Below, piece by piece: positions 1-5,033 of a stretch of DNA of 5,033 nucleotides. Source of the stretch: Phycisphaerales bacterium (GTDB lineage Bacteria > Planctomycetota > Phycisphaerae > Sedimentisphaerales > Anaerohalosphaeraceae). Both the position numbers and the translations under genes were made by a program. The notes beneath the pieces are model-generated. The model was not told the origin of the DNA. It did no database searches and saw nothing but the letters and a program-made list of their open reading frames with translations. The stretch is taken from positions 719 to 5,751 of the forward strand of contig PMBP01000253.1 in the NCBI GenBank assembly GCA_003152975.1. Reading direction: 5' to 3'. Within the stretch, counting starts at the first letter, position 1; each line of letters starts with the position of its first letter.

Positions 1-4
1 ATAT

Positions 5-60
5 TTCTGTATTCGTGTTTCGAATTTGTTTCGGAATTCGACATTTGGATTTCGAATTTC
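5..60. repeat. Heptad-periodic AT-rich tract (TTCGAAT-like)
   Basis: TTC, or a one-base variant of it, occurs at 5, 12, 19 and 26, then 30, 37, 44, 51 and 58. This is a strict 7-nt period with a single 4-nt phase slip in the middle. The units are degenerate (such as GTTTCGA, ATTTGGA, TTTCGAA). The tract is far more AT-rich than the genes, reaches nearly to the left window edge and may continue beyond it. No coding frame of interest overlaps it. Confidence 0.65.
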
Positions 61-76
61 ATCTTATCCGTGAAAT

Positions 77-92
77 CCGCTGAGCGCAGCGG
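77..92. repeat. Second perfect hairpin, CCGCTG/CAGCGG
   Basis: A 6-bp perfect stem with a 4-nt loop (AGCG) lies 2 nt from the neighbouring TCCCGAT hairpin, giving a double-hairpin unit over 77-115. Its left arm overlaps the second copy of a nonamer pair, ATCCGTGAA (66-74) and ATCCGCTGA (75-83). No gene is visible here. Confidence 0.5.
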
Positions 93-94
93 GG

Positions 95-115
95 TCCCGA
101 TGTGTTGTATCGGGA
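95..115 (-). terminator. Hairpin 3' of the pseudopilin gene (possible terminator)
   Basis: TCCCGAT and ATCGGGA form a perfect 7-bp stem around a 7-nt loop, 57 nt past the pseudopilin stop. There is no T-run on the minus strand, so any termination would not be of the classical intrinsic type. It could instead be an mRNA 3'-end stabiliser or simply a dispersed palindromic repeat. Confidence 0.35.
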
Positions 116-129
116 TGGTTGAATATTGT

Positions 130-153
130 CTTTGCGGCTTGGCGACTTTGCTT
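130..153. repeat. Three tandem octamers (CTTTGCGG-type)
   Basis: Three consecutive 8-mers read CTTTGCGG, CTTGGCGA, CTTTGCTT on the plus strand. The first four positions are nearly constant (CTTT/CTTG) and GC sits at positions 5-6. The tract begins 20 nt past the pseudopilin stop codon on the minus strand. It is not part of any recognisable gene. Confidence 0.55.
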
Positions 154-172
154 GAGAATTAAATTGATAATG

Positions 173-1078
173 CTACCGCACCGCTTCCCGCGGAATAAAA
201 AATCCCCCCGGCCCGATGCCCGCCGGATACGGCTCGCCGCTGTCCACCTTCCAGATCACCTGCACCTCCGTCAACGCTTCCGGCCCGTAAGTGGCCACAT
301 GCCCGTCCAGATACGCCGCCCGCACCCGAACCGCCGGCAAAGCGTTCGGCTCAGAATCCGTCTCGGCCGTCCCCCCCCACAAGGCCGACGACAGCAGCGT
401 TCCCGCGTTCACCTGCGCTTGGCTAAATCGCTCGCAACTGCTGAACTGCCGCGGATTGCGCCAGTGGTCGTACCCCAGATAGTCGCTCATCACCAGCCCG
501 CTTTCCCGCCCGCCCCCGCCGGGACTCGTCGGCCCGTGAAACATCCTCCCGGTTTCGCACAGATACCCCGTGTAACCCCACCACAAACAGGTGTTCCCGC
601 TCACCGGATCCAGAACCGGCGCCGTGCCCGGGTGGTCCCACGCGTCTCCCGCCGCCCACGCCTGCTCCAGATACGGATACGGCCTGGGGGCGCTCGGACA
701 CGAAAGGACTCTCGGATCGGGAATGTAGTCGCGCAGGTATTCGGCCATTGATCGATGCAGACCCGGCGACCGTTCCCGATAGCCCGTCAGCATCATCGGC
801 TCGGTCCAGTTCCAATACTCCCCGGTTCCGATCGTCGCCACCGACTGCGGCAACCGATCGGAAAAATCCGCGGCATATTCCTGCAATCCGCTGGCCACCT
901 CTTTTTGGCGGGTCATGCTCACAATCCCCTCGGCCTTCCGCCGCACGGCCCGAATCGCCGGCGACAATATTCCCATCAGGATTGCCAATACGGCAACAAC
1001 AGTGAGCATTTCAAGTAGAGTGAATCCCCCCGGCCCCCGATCCGTCGCAACAAACGCCCCTCGTTTTATGGAAAACAC
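173..1078 (-). CDS. Prepilin-type (type II secretion pseudopilin-like) protein with DGHV motif
   Basis: The 301-residue product has a class III prepilin signal. A leader ends in GPGG, then FTLLE, with the expected Glu at mature position 5 (E23), then a hydrophobic helix to about residue 41. A prepilin peptidase would cleave after G18 and methylate F19. After the helix come a helical spine (KEVASGLQEYAADFSDRLP, 59-77) and a large globular part with four scattered Cys (C127, C164, C174, C215). Near the C-terminus, AAYLDGHVATYG (254-265) matches the DGHV signature common in planctomycete pseudopilin-like proteins of the DUF1559 or H-X9-DG type. By family it is anchored in the inner membrane and might join a pseudopilus; the true role of these expanded families is poorly known. 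The start is GTG with a good ribosome binding site and its own promoter. No secretion or pilus machinery gene is adjacent, so it depends on components encoded elsewhere. It is downstream of the beta-helix gene on the same strand. Confidence 0.92.
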   Translation of the reverse strand: MFSIKRGAFVATDRGPGGFTLLEMLTVVAVLAILMGILSPAIRAVRRKAEGIVSMTRQKEVASGLQEYAADFSDRLPQSVATIGTGEYWNWTEPMMLTGYRERSPGLHRSMAEYLRDYIPDPRVLSCPSAPRPYPYLEQAWAAGDAWDHPGTAPVLDPVSGNTCLWWGYTGYLCETGRMFHGPTSPGGGGRESGLVMSDYLGYDHWRNPRQFSSCERFSQAQVNAGTLLSSALWGGTAETDSEPNALPAVRVRAAYLDGHVATYGPEALTEVQVIWKVDSGEPYPAGIGPGGFFIPREAVR

Positions 1079-1083
1079 GGTTT

Positions 1084-1088
1084 TCCCC
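1084..1088 (-). promoter_or_regulatory. Ribosome binding site for the GTG start of the pseudopilin gene
   Basis: GGGGA lies 5 nt before a GTG codon at 1078-1076. An in-frame TAG at 1105-1103 prevents any start further upstream. Starting at this GTG gives an 18-residue basic leader before the prepilin cleavage site, so both the site and the start fit. Confidence 0.75.
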
Positions 1089-1117
1089 GTCTCTGGATAT
1101 CCCTATCACTACGGGTT

Positions 1118-1144
1118 ATTGTACCACGATCACACGGCTGTCAA
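1118..1144 (-). promoter_or_regulatory. Sigma-70-type promoter for the pseudopilin gene
   Basis: On the minus strand a perfect -35 box TTGACA (1144-1139) is followed, after a 15-nt spacer, by TACAAT (1123-1118). An upstream TGG forms an extended -10 element (TGGTACAAT). The spacer is 2 nt shorter than the usual 17, which the extended -10 may compensate. The predicted transcript start near 1111 leaves a leader of about 32 nt before the GTG start. The site lies in the only sizable gap upstream of the gene, which supports it. Confidence 0.65.
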
Positions 1145-1203
1145 CAAAAATCTGTTCCCTTTCCATAATTTGCCATTCCCGCGAAAGCGCCGAATCCAGA
1201 TCT

Positions 1204-1231
1204 ATATCCTATCCCCTAAATCCTATATCCT
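1204..1231. repeat. Four tandem heptamers (ATATCCT-type)
   Basis: Four consecutive 7-mers read ATATCCT, ATCCCCT, AAATCCT, ATATCCT on the plus strand (AGGATAT-type on the minus strand). Units 1 and 4 are identical and the others differ by two changes each. A degenerate fifth unit (TATTTCA, 1232-1238) contains the TGA stop of the beta-helix gene. The tract is AT-richer than its surroundings and lies 3' of that gene. Confidence 0.75.
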
Positions 1232-1235
1232 TATT

Positions 1236-4226
1236 TCATTCGACTGCCCTCATCTCGATACATTCCGCCTCATAGGTTCCCCCGCCCGAATCGACTGCCC
1301 GCGCGCAAATGCGATGGACCCCGATCGACTGGAATTTCGTGTTGCAGGTCCAGCCGTTACCCCCGCTAAAATCGATGCAGGCCAGGATACCGTCCACATA
1401 AAATTCGACCTGTACGATCGTCACCCCGTTGGCGGCCATCTCCGTCTTAATATCGAACCGCCCCTGCCCCAGCGATACGACATCGTCGGTTCCCGATTTG
1501 ACGATCCGAAACGATACACCGGGCTCGATCCACGCCAATTGCCGCAACCATGCCTCGGCGAGTTCCGCGACATCGGCCAGATCCACTCGGCCGTCACGGG
1601 TACTGTCATGGCTCAGCGGCCAGTCGCTCATACTGGCAAACGGCGTTCCCCCGGTAGCCCCTTGGTTCAATCGTCCCCCATTGGGCATCCGCTCCCGGCT
1701 CGGTCGGATTTCCGGATCTCCCGCATCAACACAGGGGCTGGTCACCTCATCCAAGATCCACAATCCCGAAGAAATCGAATCGCCGCCCCCCGAATCCGGC
1801 ATAAATCGACCCCGTTGCGATTTCAGATGAAAATCGCCCCGCTGCGGATCGGCGAACAAAGGATCATTCCGGATATTCCCCGATCCGACAAAGATCATCC
1901 CTTCATCCTCGATGCAACTGTAAAACGCCTTGCACTCGAATAGATCCTGGCCGCTGTTGTACCACAGGATACAGTTGCGTATCGAGGGATGGCTTCCTTC
2001 ATACGCCAAAACCCCATCGGGTGTCTGGACGATTGTCAGATGGGTCAGGGTCGGCGAACTGTTCTGCACGAAAACCCCGCCCAGGCATCCGCGAATCACG
2101 AAATTCCTCAGTACGCTTTCAGGCCCCTCCCCCGAATAGAATGAGACCCCATATTCCCCCGGAGCCGTCAGAATAGCCGCATCTGCCGCGCTGGTCAGCG
2201 TAATCGCCTTTCCATAAAAATAGATCGGCCCGACATAAACCCCCGGCCAGACCAGCACGATGTCCCCATTCCGGGCCGTATTGATCCCCTTCGGGATCGT
2301 TTTGAAGGCCGTCTCCCGGCTCAGACCGTCGTTTTTATCATTTCCCGCCGTCCCATCCACATGATAGACCAGATTGCCCAACCCCTTGCTGGCCTGCACC
2401 GTATCGCCGTAGGCCCCTTGGTTGATCCGATGTCCGTTGGGTTCCGGCTCCAGTTCGTAGGCATCCCGAAGATCTCCGGCATCGACGCACGGGCTGTGCT
2501 TGGCGTCGATCACCCATTTCCCCGTCTTGGGATTGAAACGGCCAACCACCGATTGCAGATGATAATCCAACGGCTCCCCCGCCCCCGTTGGCGCAAACAG
2601 CGGCGGGACATTGGTATTCCCGGCGCCCGCGTAGCCGCCCTTGATATCGCTGTAAGTAACCGGGCTGTTGACCGCCGGCTCGAGGATCTGCAATTCCTGG
2701 CCGCCATTTCCATAAACAATGCAGTTCCGGACCCGGATATCCGCCTTCGAGGCATAAATCCCCCCCGCCGGATAAGGAGGCATCGCGTTGGTCAGCATAT
2801 TGTCGGCCACGGTGCAATTGGTGACCCCAACCTGGCAGGCCGGCCCCGTCAGACCTCCGGTGTAGGTGTCGTGTCGCCCGTCGATCCAGATCCCGCTCCC
2901 GATCTGGGCCGAGTTGGATGCGATGACGCAATGGTCCGCCGTGACCCTGGAGTACGGCCCGCCGATTGCGATCCCGCCGCCGGTGAGGTCCCCGTCGGAG
3001 TCGCTTGCCAGGAACTCGCAGCCCGCGATTTCCGCGGCGCTGGCCCGAACATAGATTCCCCCGCCCAGGCCGTTGTAGTACACGCGGTTTCCGCTGATGA
3101 CGCATGCCCGAATCGTCGCCTCGCTCCGACGCAGCAGCGCAATCGCACCGCCATACCCGCCGGATTTGGCGTTGCCCAGCCCCCCGGCCTTGCATCCGGT
3201 GATCCGGCAATTCACGATCGCCGGCGTTCCGTTCACACAGCCGATCCCCCCGCCGAATTCCGCCCCGCTGGCCTTGATTACGCAGTCGGCGATCGTCGGC
3301 CCGGCGTTCTCGCAATAGAGGGCCCCGCCCACCGGATTCGTGGGACCGGATATGAACGATACGGTATCGAGGATGCTGGCATTACCGGGAATATTCCCAT
3401 ACTGAATCGTAAATCCCTGGATAACCGTCCCGGGCCCTTCACCTTGGTGGATATAAAATGCCCGGTTACTCAGCTTCCCAGGACCTTGATAGGGTCCCTG
3501 ACAATCGAGAATCGTCTGCTCCGCCCCCTTCTCGCTGCGGACCGTGATGGGCTTTCCGCGCAGTTCCAGATTCCAGTTCCCCTCCCCCCAGTAAGTGCCC
3601 GGCGAAACCACGACCTCCCGCGCCGCCGCGGCCGCATCGATCGCCCTCTGGATCGTCGAATAATCTGCGGGTACATGTATCGCCGACGCCTCCGATTTCA
3701 GTTCGATCGCCAGATTGGCCAGGAATCCATAGGTTCCCGCGAATTTCACATAGCAGGCGCCGTCGTTGGAAGCGATCTTGATCGTGTGATGACCCGCGTC
3801 GAGGTTCACCGGAATCGTCCAGGTCCGCCCGTCCCCCGATACCGACACTCTCAGGAATCCCAGGGGGTCGGGCATCGTTGCCGGGTTCGCGGGCAGGATG
3901 TCAAATTCCAGTTGCCCCAGGACCCGTTGCGGATGATACGATGACCCAAGCGGGAAACAATAGCTCAGGTGCGCAGCGACCCCGCCAACTCCCCAAAAGC
4001 CCAGTCGCGGATCCTGTTGTGTCGATGGGGCCAGGGTCAGGAACGGCTGGGCCGGAGGATAGCCCCACTCGGACCCCAATACCGAATGGTCGAAACTGTC
4101 GGCCTTCAGTTGATCCGTCGAAAAGGTGTCGCGGTAGGCATATTCCCACTCCGCAAGGCAGGTCCCCGCCCACATCCCCAGCGCAACGGCAAACAATGCC
4201 GCAAATCCTCCGATCCTGTATCTCAT
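1236..4226 (-). CDS. Secreted two-module beta-helix protein with dockerin-like loop and Ig-like C-terminus
   Basis: This 996-residue protein is probably Sec-exported and extracellular or cell-surface; its substrate is unknown. Residues 1-25 are a signal peptide (basic start, hydrophobic core, likely cleavage after CLA). About 26-180 is a beta-rich N-terminal domain (YRDTFSTD, VSVSGDGRTW). Beta-helix 1 starts at 183 with the typical VPADYSTIQRAIDAA...VVVSPGTY and runs to about 525 with repeated GGGI turns. A cap follows (542-613, SPCVDAGD, NGHRINQGAYG). Beta-helix 2 opens at 620 with a DUF1565-like stretch (VDGTAGNDKNDG, FKTI, WPGVY) and ends in a second cap (789-865). Residues 874-893 form one dockerin/EF-hand-type loop (DSTRDGRVDLAD). 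About 903-993 is Ig-like (VQVEFYVDG, HRICARAVDS). Such helices often bind or cleave polysaccharides (pectate-lyase fold), but I see no certain catalytic residues, so adhesion or carbohydrate binding is equally possible. The TGA stop lies beside a heptamer repeat tract. Confidence 0.93.
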   Translation of the reverse strand: MRYRIGGFAALFAVALGMWAGTCLAEWEYAYRDTFSTDQLKADSFDHSVLGSEWGYPPAQPFLTLAPSTQQDPRLGFWGVGGVAAHLSYCFPLGSSYHPQRVLGQLEFDILPANPATMPDPLGFLRVSVSGDGRTWTIPVNLDAGHHTIKIASNDGACYVKFAGTYGFLANLAIELKSEASAIHVPADYSTIQRAIDAAAAAREVVVSPGTYWGEGNWNLELRGKPITVRSEKGAEQTILDCQGPYQGPGKLSNRAFYIHQGEGPGTVIQGFTIQYGNIPGNASILDTVSFISGPTNPVGGALYCENAGPTIADCVIKASGAEFGGGIGCVNGTPAIVNCRITGCKAGGLGNAKSGGYGGAIALLRRSEATIRACVISGNRVYYNGLGGGIYVRASAAEIAGCEFLASDSDGDLTGGGIAIGGPYSRVTADHCVIASNSAQIGSGIWIDGRHDTYTGGLTGPACQVGVTNCTVADNMLTNAMPPYPAGGIYASKADIRVRNCIVYGNGGQELQILEPAVNSPVTYSDIKGGYAGAGNTNVPPLFAPTGAGEPLDYHLQSVVGRFNPKTGKWVIDAKHSPCVDAGDLRDAYELEPEPNGHRINQGAYGDTVQASKGLGNLVYHVDGTAGNDKNDGLSRETAFKTIPKGINTARNGDIVLVWPGVYVGPIYFYGKAITLTSAADAAILTAPGEYGVSFYSGEGPESVLRNFVIRGCLGGVFVQNSSPTLTHLTIVQTPDGVLAYEGSHPSIRNCILWYNSGQDLFECKAFYSCIEDEGMIFVGSGNIRNDPLFADPQRGDFHLKSQRGRFMPDSGGGDSISSGLWILDEVTSPCVDAGDPEIRPSRERMPNGGRLNQGATGGTPFASMSDWPLSHDSTRDGRVDLADVAELAEAWLRQLAWIEPGVSFRIVKSGTDDVVSLGQGRFDIKTEMAANGVTIVQVEFYVDGILACIDFSGGNGWTCNTKFQSIGVHRICARAVDSGGGTYEAECIEMRAVE
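1548..1607 (-). other. Single dockerin/EF-hand-type calcium-binding loop (coding)
   Basis: The residues DSTRDGRVDLAD place acidic or polar ligands at loop positions 1, 3, 5, 9 and 12 with Gly at 6, as in type I dockerin and EF-hand loops. A short helix ending LAEAW follows. True cohesin-binding dockerins carry two such loops; only one is seen here. Single or half dockerin motifs of this kind are common in large secreted planctomycete proteins, and their partner is not known to me. Confidence 0.75.
1632..1862 (-). repeat. Beta-helix cap motif, copy 2 (coding)
   Basis: This is the second copy of the cap: PLFA, FHLKS..GRF, W-I-L-D, SPCVDAGD, NGGRLNQGATGGT..AS. It differs from copy 1 by a short Gly/Ser-rich insert after GRF. 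It sits immediately before the dockerin-like loop, so it closes the second helix and hands over to the C-terminal domains. Confidence 0.8.
2388..2603 (-). repeat. Beta-helix cap motif, copy 1 (coding)
   Basis: This encodes the end of the first beta-helix. The pattern is PLFA, then YHLQS..GRF, a Trp-Ile-Asp, SPCVDAGD, and NG.RINQGAYG.T..AS. The same order of motifs recurs at the end of the second helix about 740 nt further along the gene, which indicates internal duplication of a helix-plus-cap module. I see the match at protein level, and it is too diverged for a recent DNA duplication. Confidence 0.8.
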
Positions 4227-4232
4227 CATTTT

Positions 4233-4238
4233 CTCCCC
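4233..4238 (-). promoter_or_regulatory. Ribosome binding site deciding the beta-helix gene start
   Basis: GGGGAG on the minus strand lies 3 nt before a first ATG (4229-4227) and 6 nt before a second (4226-4224). The spacing favors the second ATG. That choice gives a clean signal peptide beginning MRYRIGG. An in-frame GTG or ATG-like start further upstream at 4307 would overlap the preceding gene and put a charged 27-residue extension before the signal peptide, so it is unlikely. Confidence 0.75.
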
Positions 4239-4254
4239 ATAATCTCGTGTCAAT

Positions 4255-4272
4255 GCGGCCCTCCGCGGCCGC
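4255..4272 (-). other. GC-rich hairpin between genes 1 and 2
   Basis: GCGGCC and GGCCGC form a perfect 6-bp stem around a 6-nt loop. On the minus strand it begins 7 nt after the stop of the upstream gene and ends 16 nt before the GGGGAG ribosome binding site of the beta-helix gene. No T-run follows it, so it is not a classical intrinsic terminator. It could be a 3'-end stabiliser or a weak attenuator between the two cistrons. In DNA this GC-rich it could also arise by chance. Confidence 0.35.
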
Positions 4273-4279
4273 CCCCCGC

Positions 4280-5033
4280 CTACTCCATCAATTGCATCAG
4301 CCACCAATCGCCCGCTTGATCGTGATGGAATGTGGACGGAACCATCGCCGGCTCCGTCGCGCGATCATTCGAGTCGGCGGGATATGAAAAAGTCAGGGTT
4401 CCCTGCGAACCGCCGCCGCCAAGGGTGATGGATTCGATCCAGTCGCGGCTCAATGAAATCGTGTATCGAATCTCCAGTTTATCCTTTTTAATCGTAACGG
4501 CCGCGCGATCCTCATCGACGCGCCGCGTGTCGGCCCCGATTCCCCGTACCGCCGCATCCCGACGAACGGTGTCAATCGCGTGAAGTCCCATCCAGGGCCG
4601 CATCAAACCCTCGAACAACCGCCCGCTCGGGTATCGCTCCACCCGCCCGTCGGCGCCGATCCATTCGCTGCCGGAGGCCGTGTCGATCAGTCGGTCCAGG
4701 CCGATCGTCAGGTCCAGCCATGGCCGATGGGCCTTGCAGGCCGCATACGCCAGCGGCGTCTGTCCGATGCCCCGCACGCTTTTGCCGTGGATCTGCCCGC
4801 TGACGCTGAATCGCGTCCAGCCCTGCTTGTGGGCTTCGTCGCGGCGATCGACCCGGGTCATCGATGCCGGCCAGTTCGATTGAAAATATTCTTCCTCCAG
4901 AAGATTCAGATGCTGCTCGATCTGCGATCGCGTTCGCCCGGCCTGCGAATCCTCGATCACCAGCAATCCCCGTTGGGGCGTCGCCAGGTGCATCCCGATC
5001 GGGACCGGCGCACGGCCTCCCGCCGATGGCCCC
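4280..5033 (-). CDS. Hypothetical protein, 3' part only (N-terminus outside window)
   Basis: I do not recognise a named family. The frame is open from the window edge to a TAG stop at 4280-4282 and gives 250 residues. A Met codon at 4991-4993 lies in frame, but no Shine-Dalgarno sequence precedes it and the frame continues upstream through a Gly/Pro/Ala-rich stretch, so the true start is probably outside the window. Counting from that Met, an acidic helix-like segment (NLLEEEYFQ, about 30-38) is followed by alternating hydrophilic and hydrophobic strands. Then come a conserved-looking stretch RPWMGLHAIDTVRRDA (132-147) and strands near the end (KLEIRYTISL, LTFSYP), finishing in WWLMQLME. No transmembrane segment or catalytic motif is visible. 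The C-terminal half looks like a soluble or periplasmic beta-rich domain. It lies 53 nt upstream of the beta-helix gene on the same strand, so co-transcription is plausible. Coding status is well supported by the long frame and ordinary composition; function is unknown. Confidence 0.75.
   Translation of the reverse strand, partial: GPSAGGRAPVPIGMHLATPQRGLLVIEDSQAGRTRSQIEQHLNLLEEEYFQSNWPASMTRVDRRDEAHKQGWTRFSVSGQIHGKSVRGIGQTPLAYAACKAHRPWLDLTIGLDRLIDTASGSEWIGADGRVERYPSGRLFEGLMRPWMGLHAIDTVRRDAAVRGIGADTRRVDEDRAAVTIKKDKLEIRYTISLSRDWIESITLGGGGSQGTLTFSYPADSNDRATEPAMVPSTFHHDQAGDWWLMQLME

Noticed and set aside
1..172. Periodic repeats read as a possible CRISPR array
   Set aside because: Units are only 7-9 nt, degenerate and without spacers; no cas gene is nearby.
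119..751. 210-residue plus-strand frame antisense to the pseudopilin gene
   Set aside because: Arg/Pro/His-rich shadow of the opposite strand; the minus-strand frame carries the prepilin and DGHV motifs.
1175..1195. Imperfect hairpin (ATTC...GAAT with inner GCG/CGC) as terminator of the beta-helix gene
   Set aside because: The stem is broken by an asymmetric internal loop and no T-run follows on the minus strand.
915..1943. 342-residue plus-strand frame spanning the promoter region and the ends of two genes
   Set aside because: It crosses the intergenic repeat and promoter and overlaps the well-supported minus-strand genes; no motif or ribosome binding site supports it.
2361..3944. 527-residue open frame on the plus strand antisense to the beta-helix gene
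   Set aside because: It is rich in Arg and Pro with no domain-like pattern, and lies wholly opposite a gene with clear signal peptide, beta-helix, cap and dockerin motifs. Long antisense frames are expected in GC-rich coding DNA.
4248..4253. Perfect TTGACA on the minus strand upstream of the beta-helix gene
   Set aside because: A -10 box at 17 nt spacing would fall on the start codon (AATGAT), so it cannot serve this gene; probably chance.
4227..4307. Upstream start for the beta-helix gene giving 1023 residues
   Set aside because: It would overlap the previous gene, lacks a ribosome binding site and would bury the signal peptide behind a charged extension.
4924..4931. GCGATCGC, the cyanobacterial HIP1 octamer
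   Set aside because: Only one occurrence noticed; HIP1 is meaningful only when highly iterated, and gene content does not suggest a cyanobacterium.
4993..5004. Palindrome TCCCGATCGGGA with the same arms as the hairpin at 95-115
   Set aside because: It lies inside a coding frame, lacks a loop, and CGATCG-centred palindromes are frequent in this GC-rich sequence.

Overview
The window is GC-rich bacterial DNA with three protein genes, all on the minus strand, so transcription runs from high to low coordinates. The gene content fits a planctomycete, probably of the Phycisphaerae kind. It combines a stand-alone pseudopilin-like protein with a C-terminal DGHV motif and a large secreted beta-helix protein ending in a dockerin-like calcium loop and an Ig-like domain. 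This placement is inferred from family knowledge; there is no rRNA or other marker here.

From right to left: (i) 5033-4280 is the 3' part of a gene of unknown function, open at the window edge. (ii) After a gap of about 53 nt with a GC hairpin and a good ribosome binding site comes a 996-residue exported protein (4226-1236). It has a signal peptide, an N-terminal beta-rich domain, two right-handed beta-helix modules each closed by a near-identical cap motif, one dockerin-type loop and a C-terminal Ig-like domain. (iii) A 157-nt intergenic stretch holds a four-copy heptamer tract and a convincing sigma-70-type promoter. (iv) A 301-residue protein with a prepilin N-terminus follows (GTG start, 1078-173). 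(v) The last 172 nt have no gene and are a patchwork of short periodic repeats (heptads, a nonamer pair, octamers) and two perfect hairpins.

Genes 1 and 2 are close enough to be co-transcribed. Gene 3 has its own promoter. The beta-helix protein is likely exported by Sec and kept at or outside the cell surface. The pseudopilin would need a prepilin peptidase and a type II secretion or type IV pilus machine encoded elsewhere; none is seen here. No mobile-element gene, CRISPR array, tRNA or rRNA was found. The most unusual signal is the short periodic repeat DNA in both intergenic stretches that lie 3' of genes.
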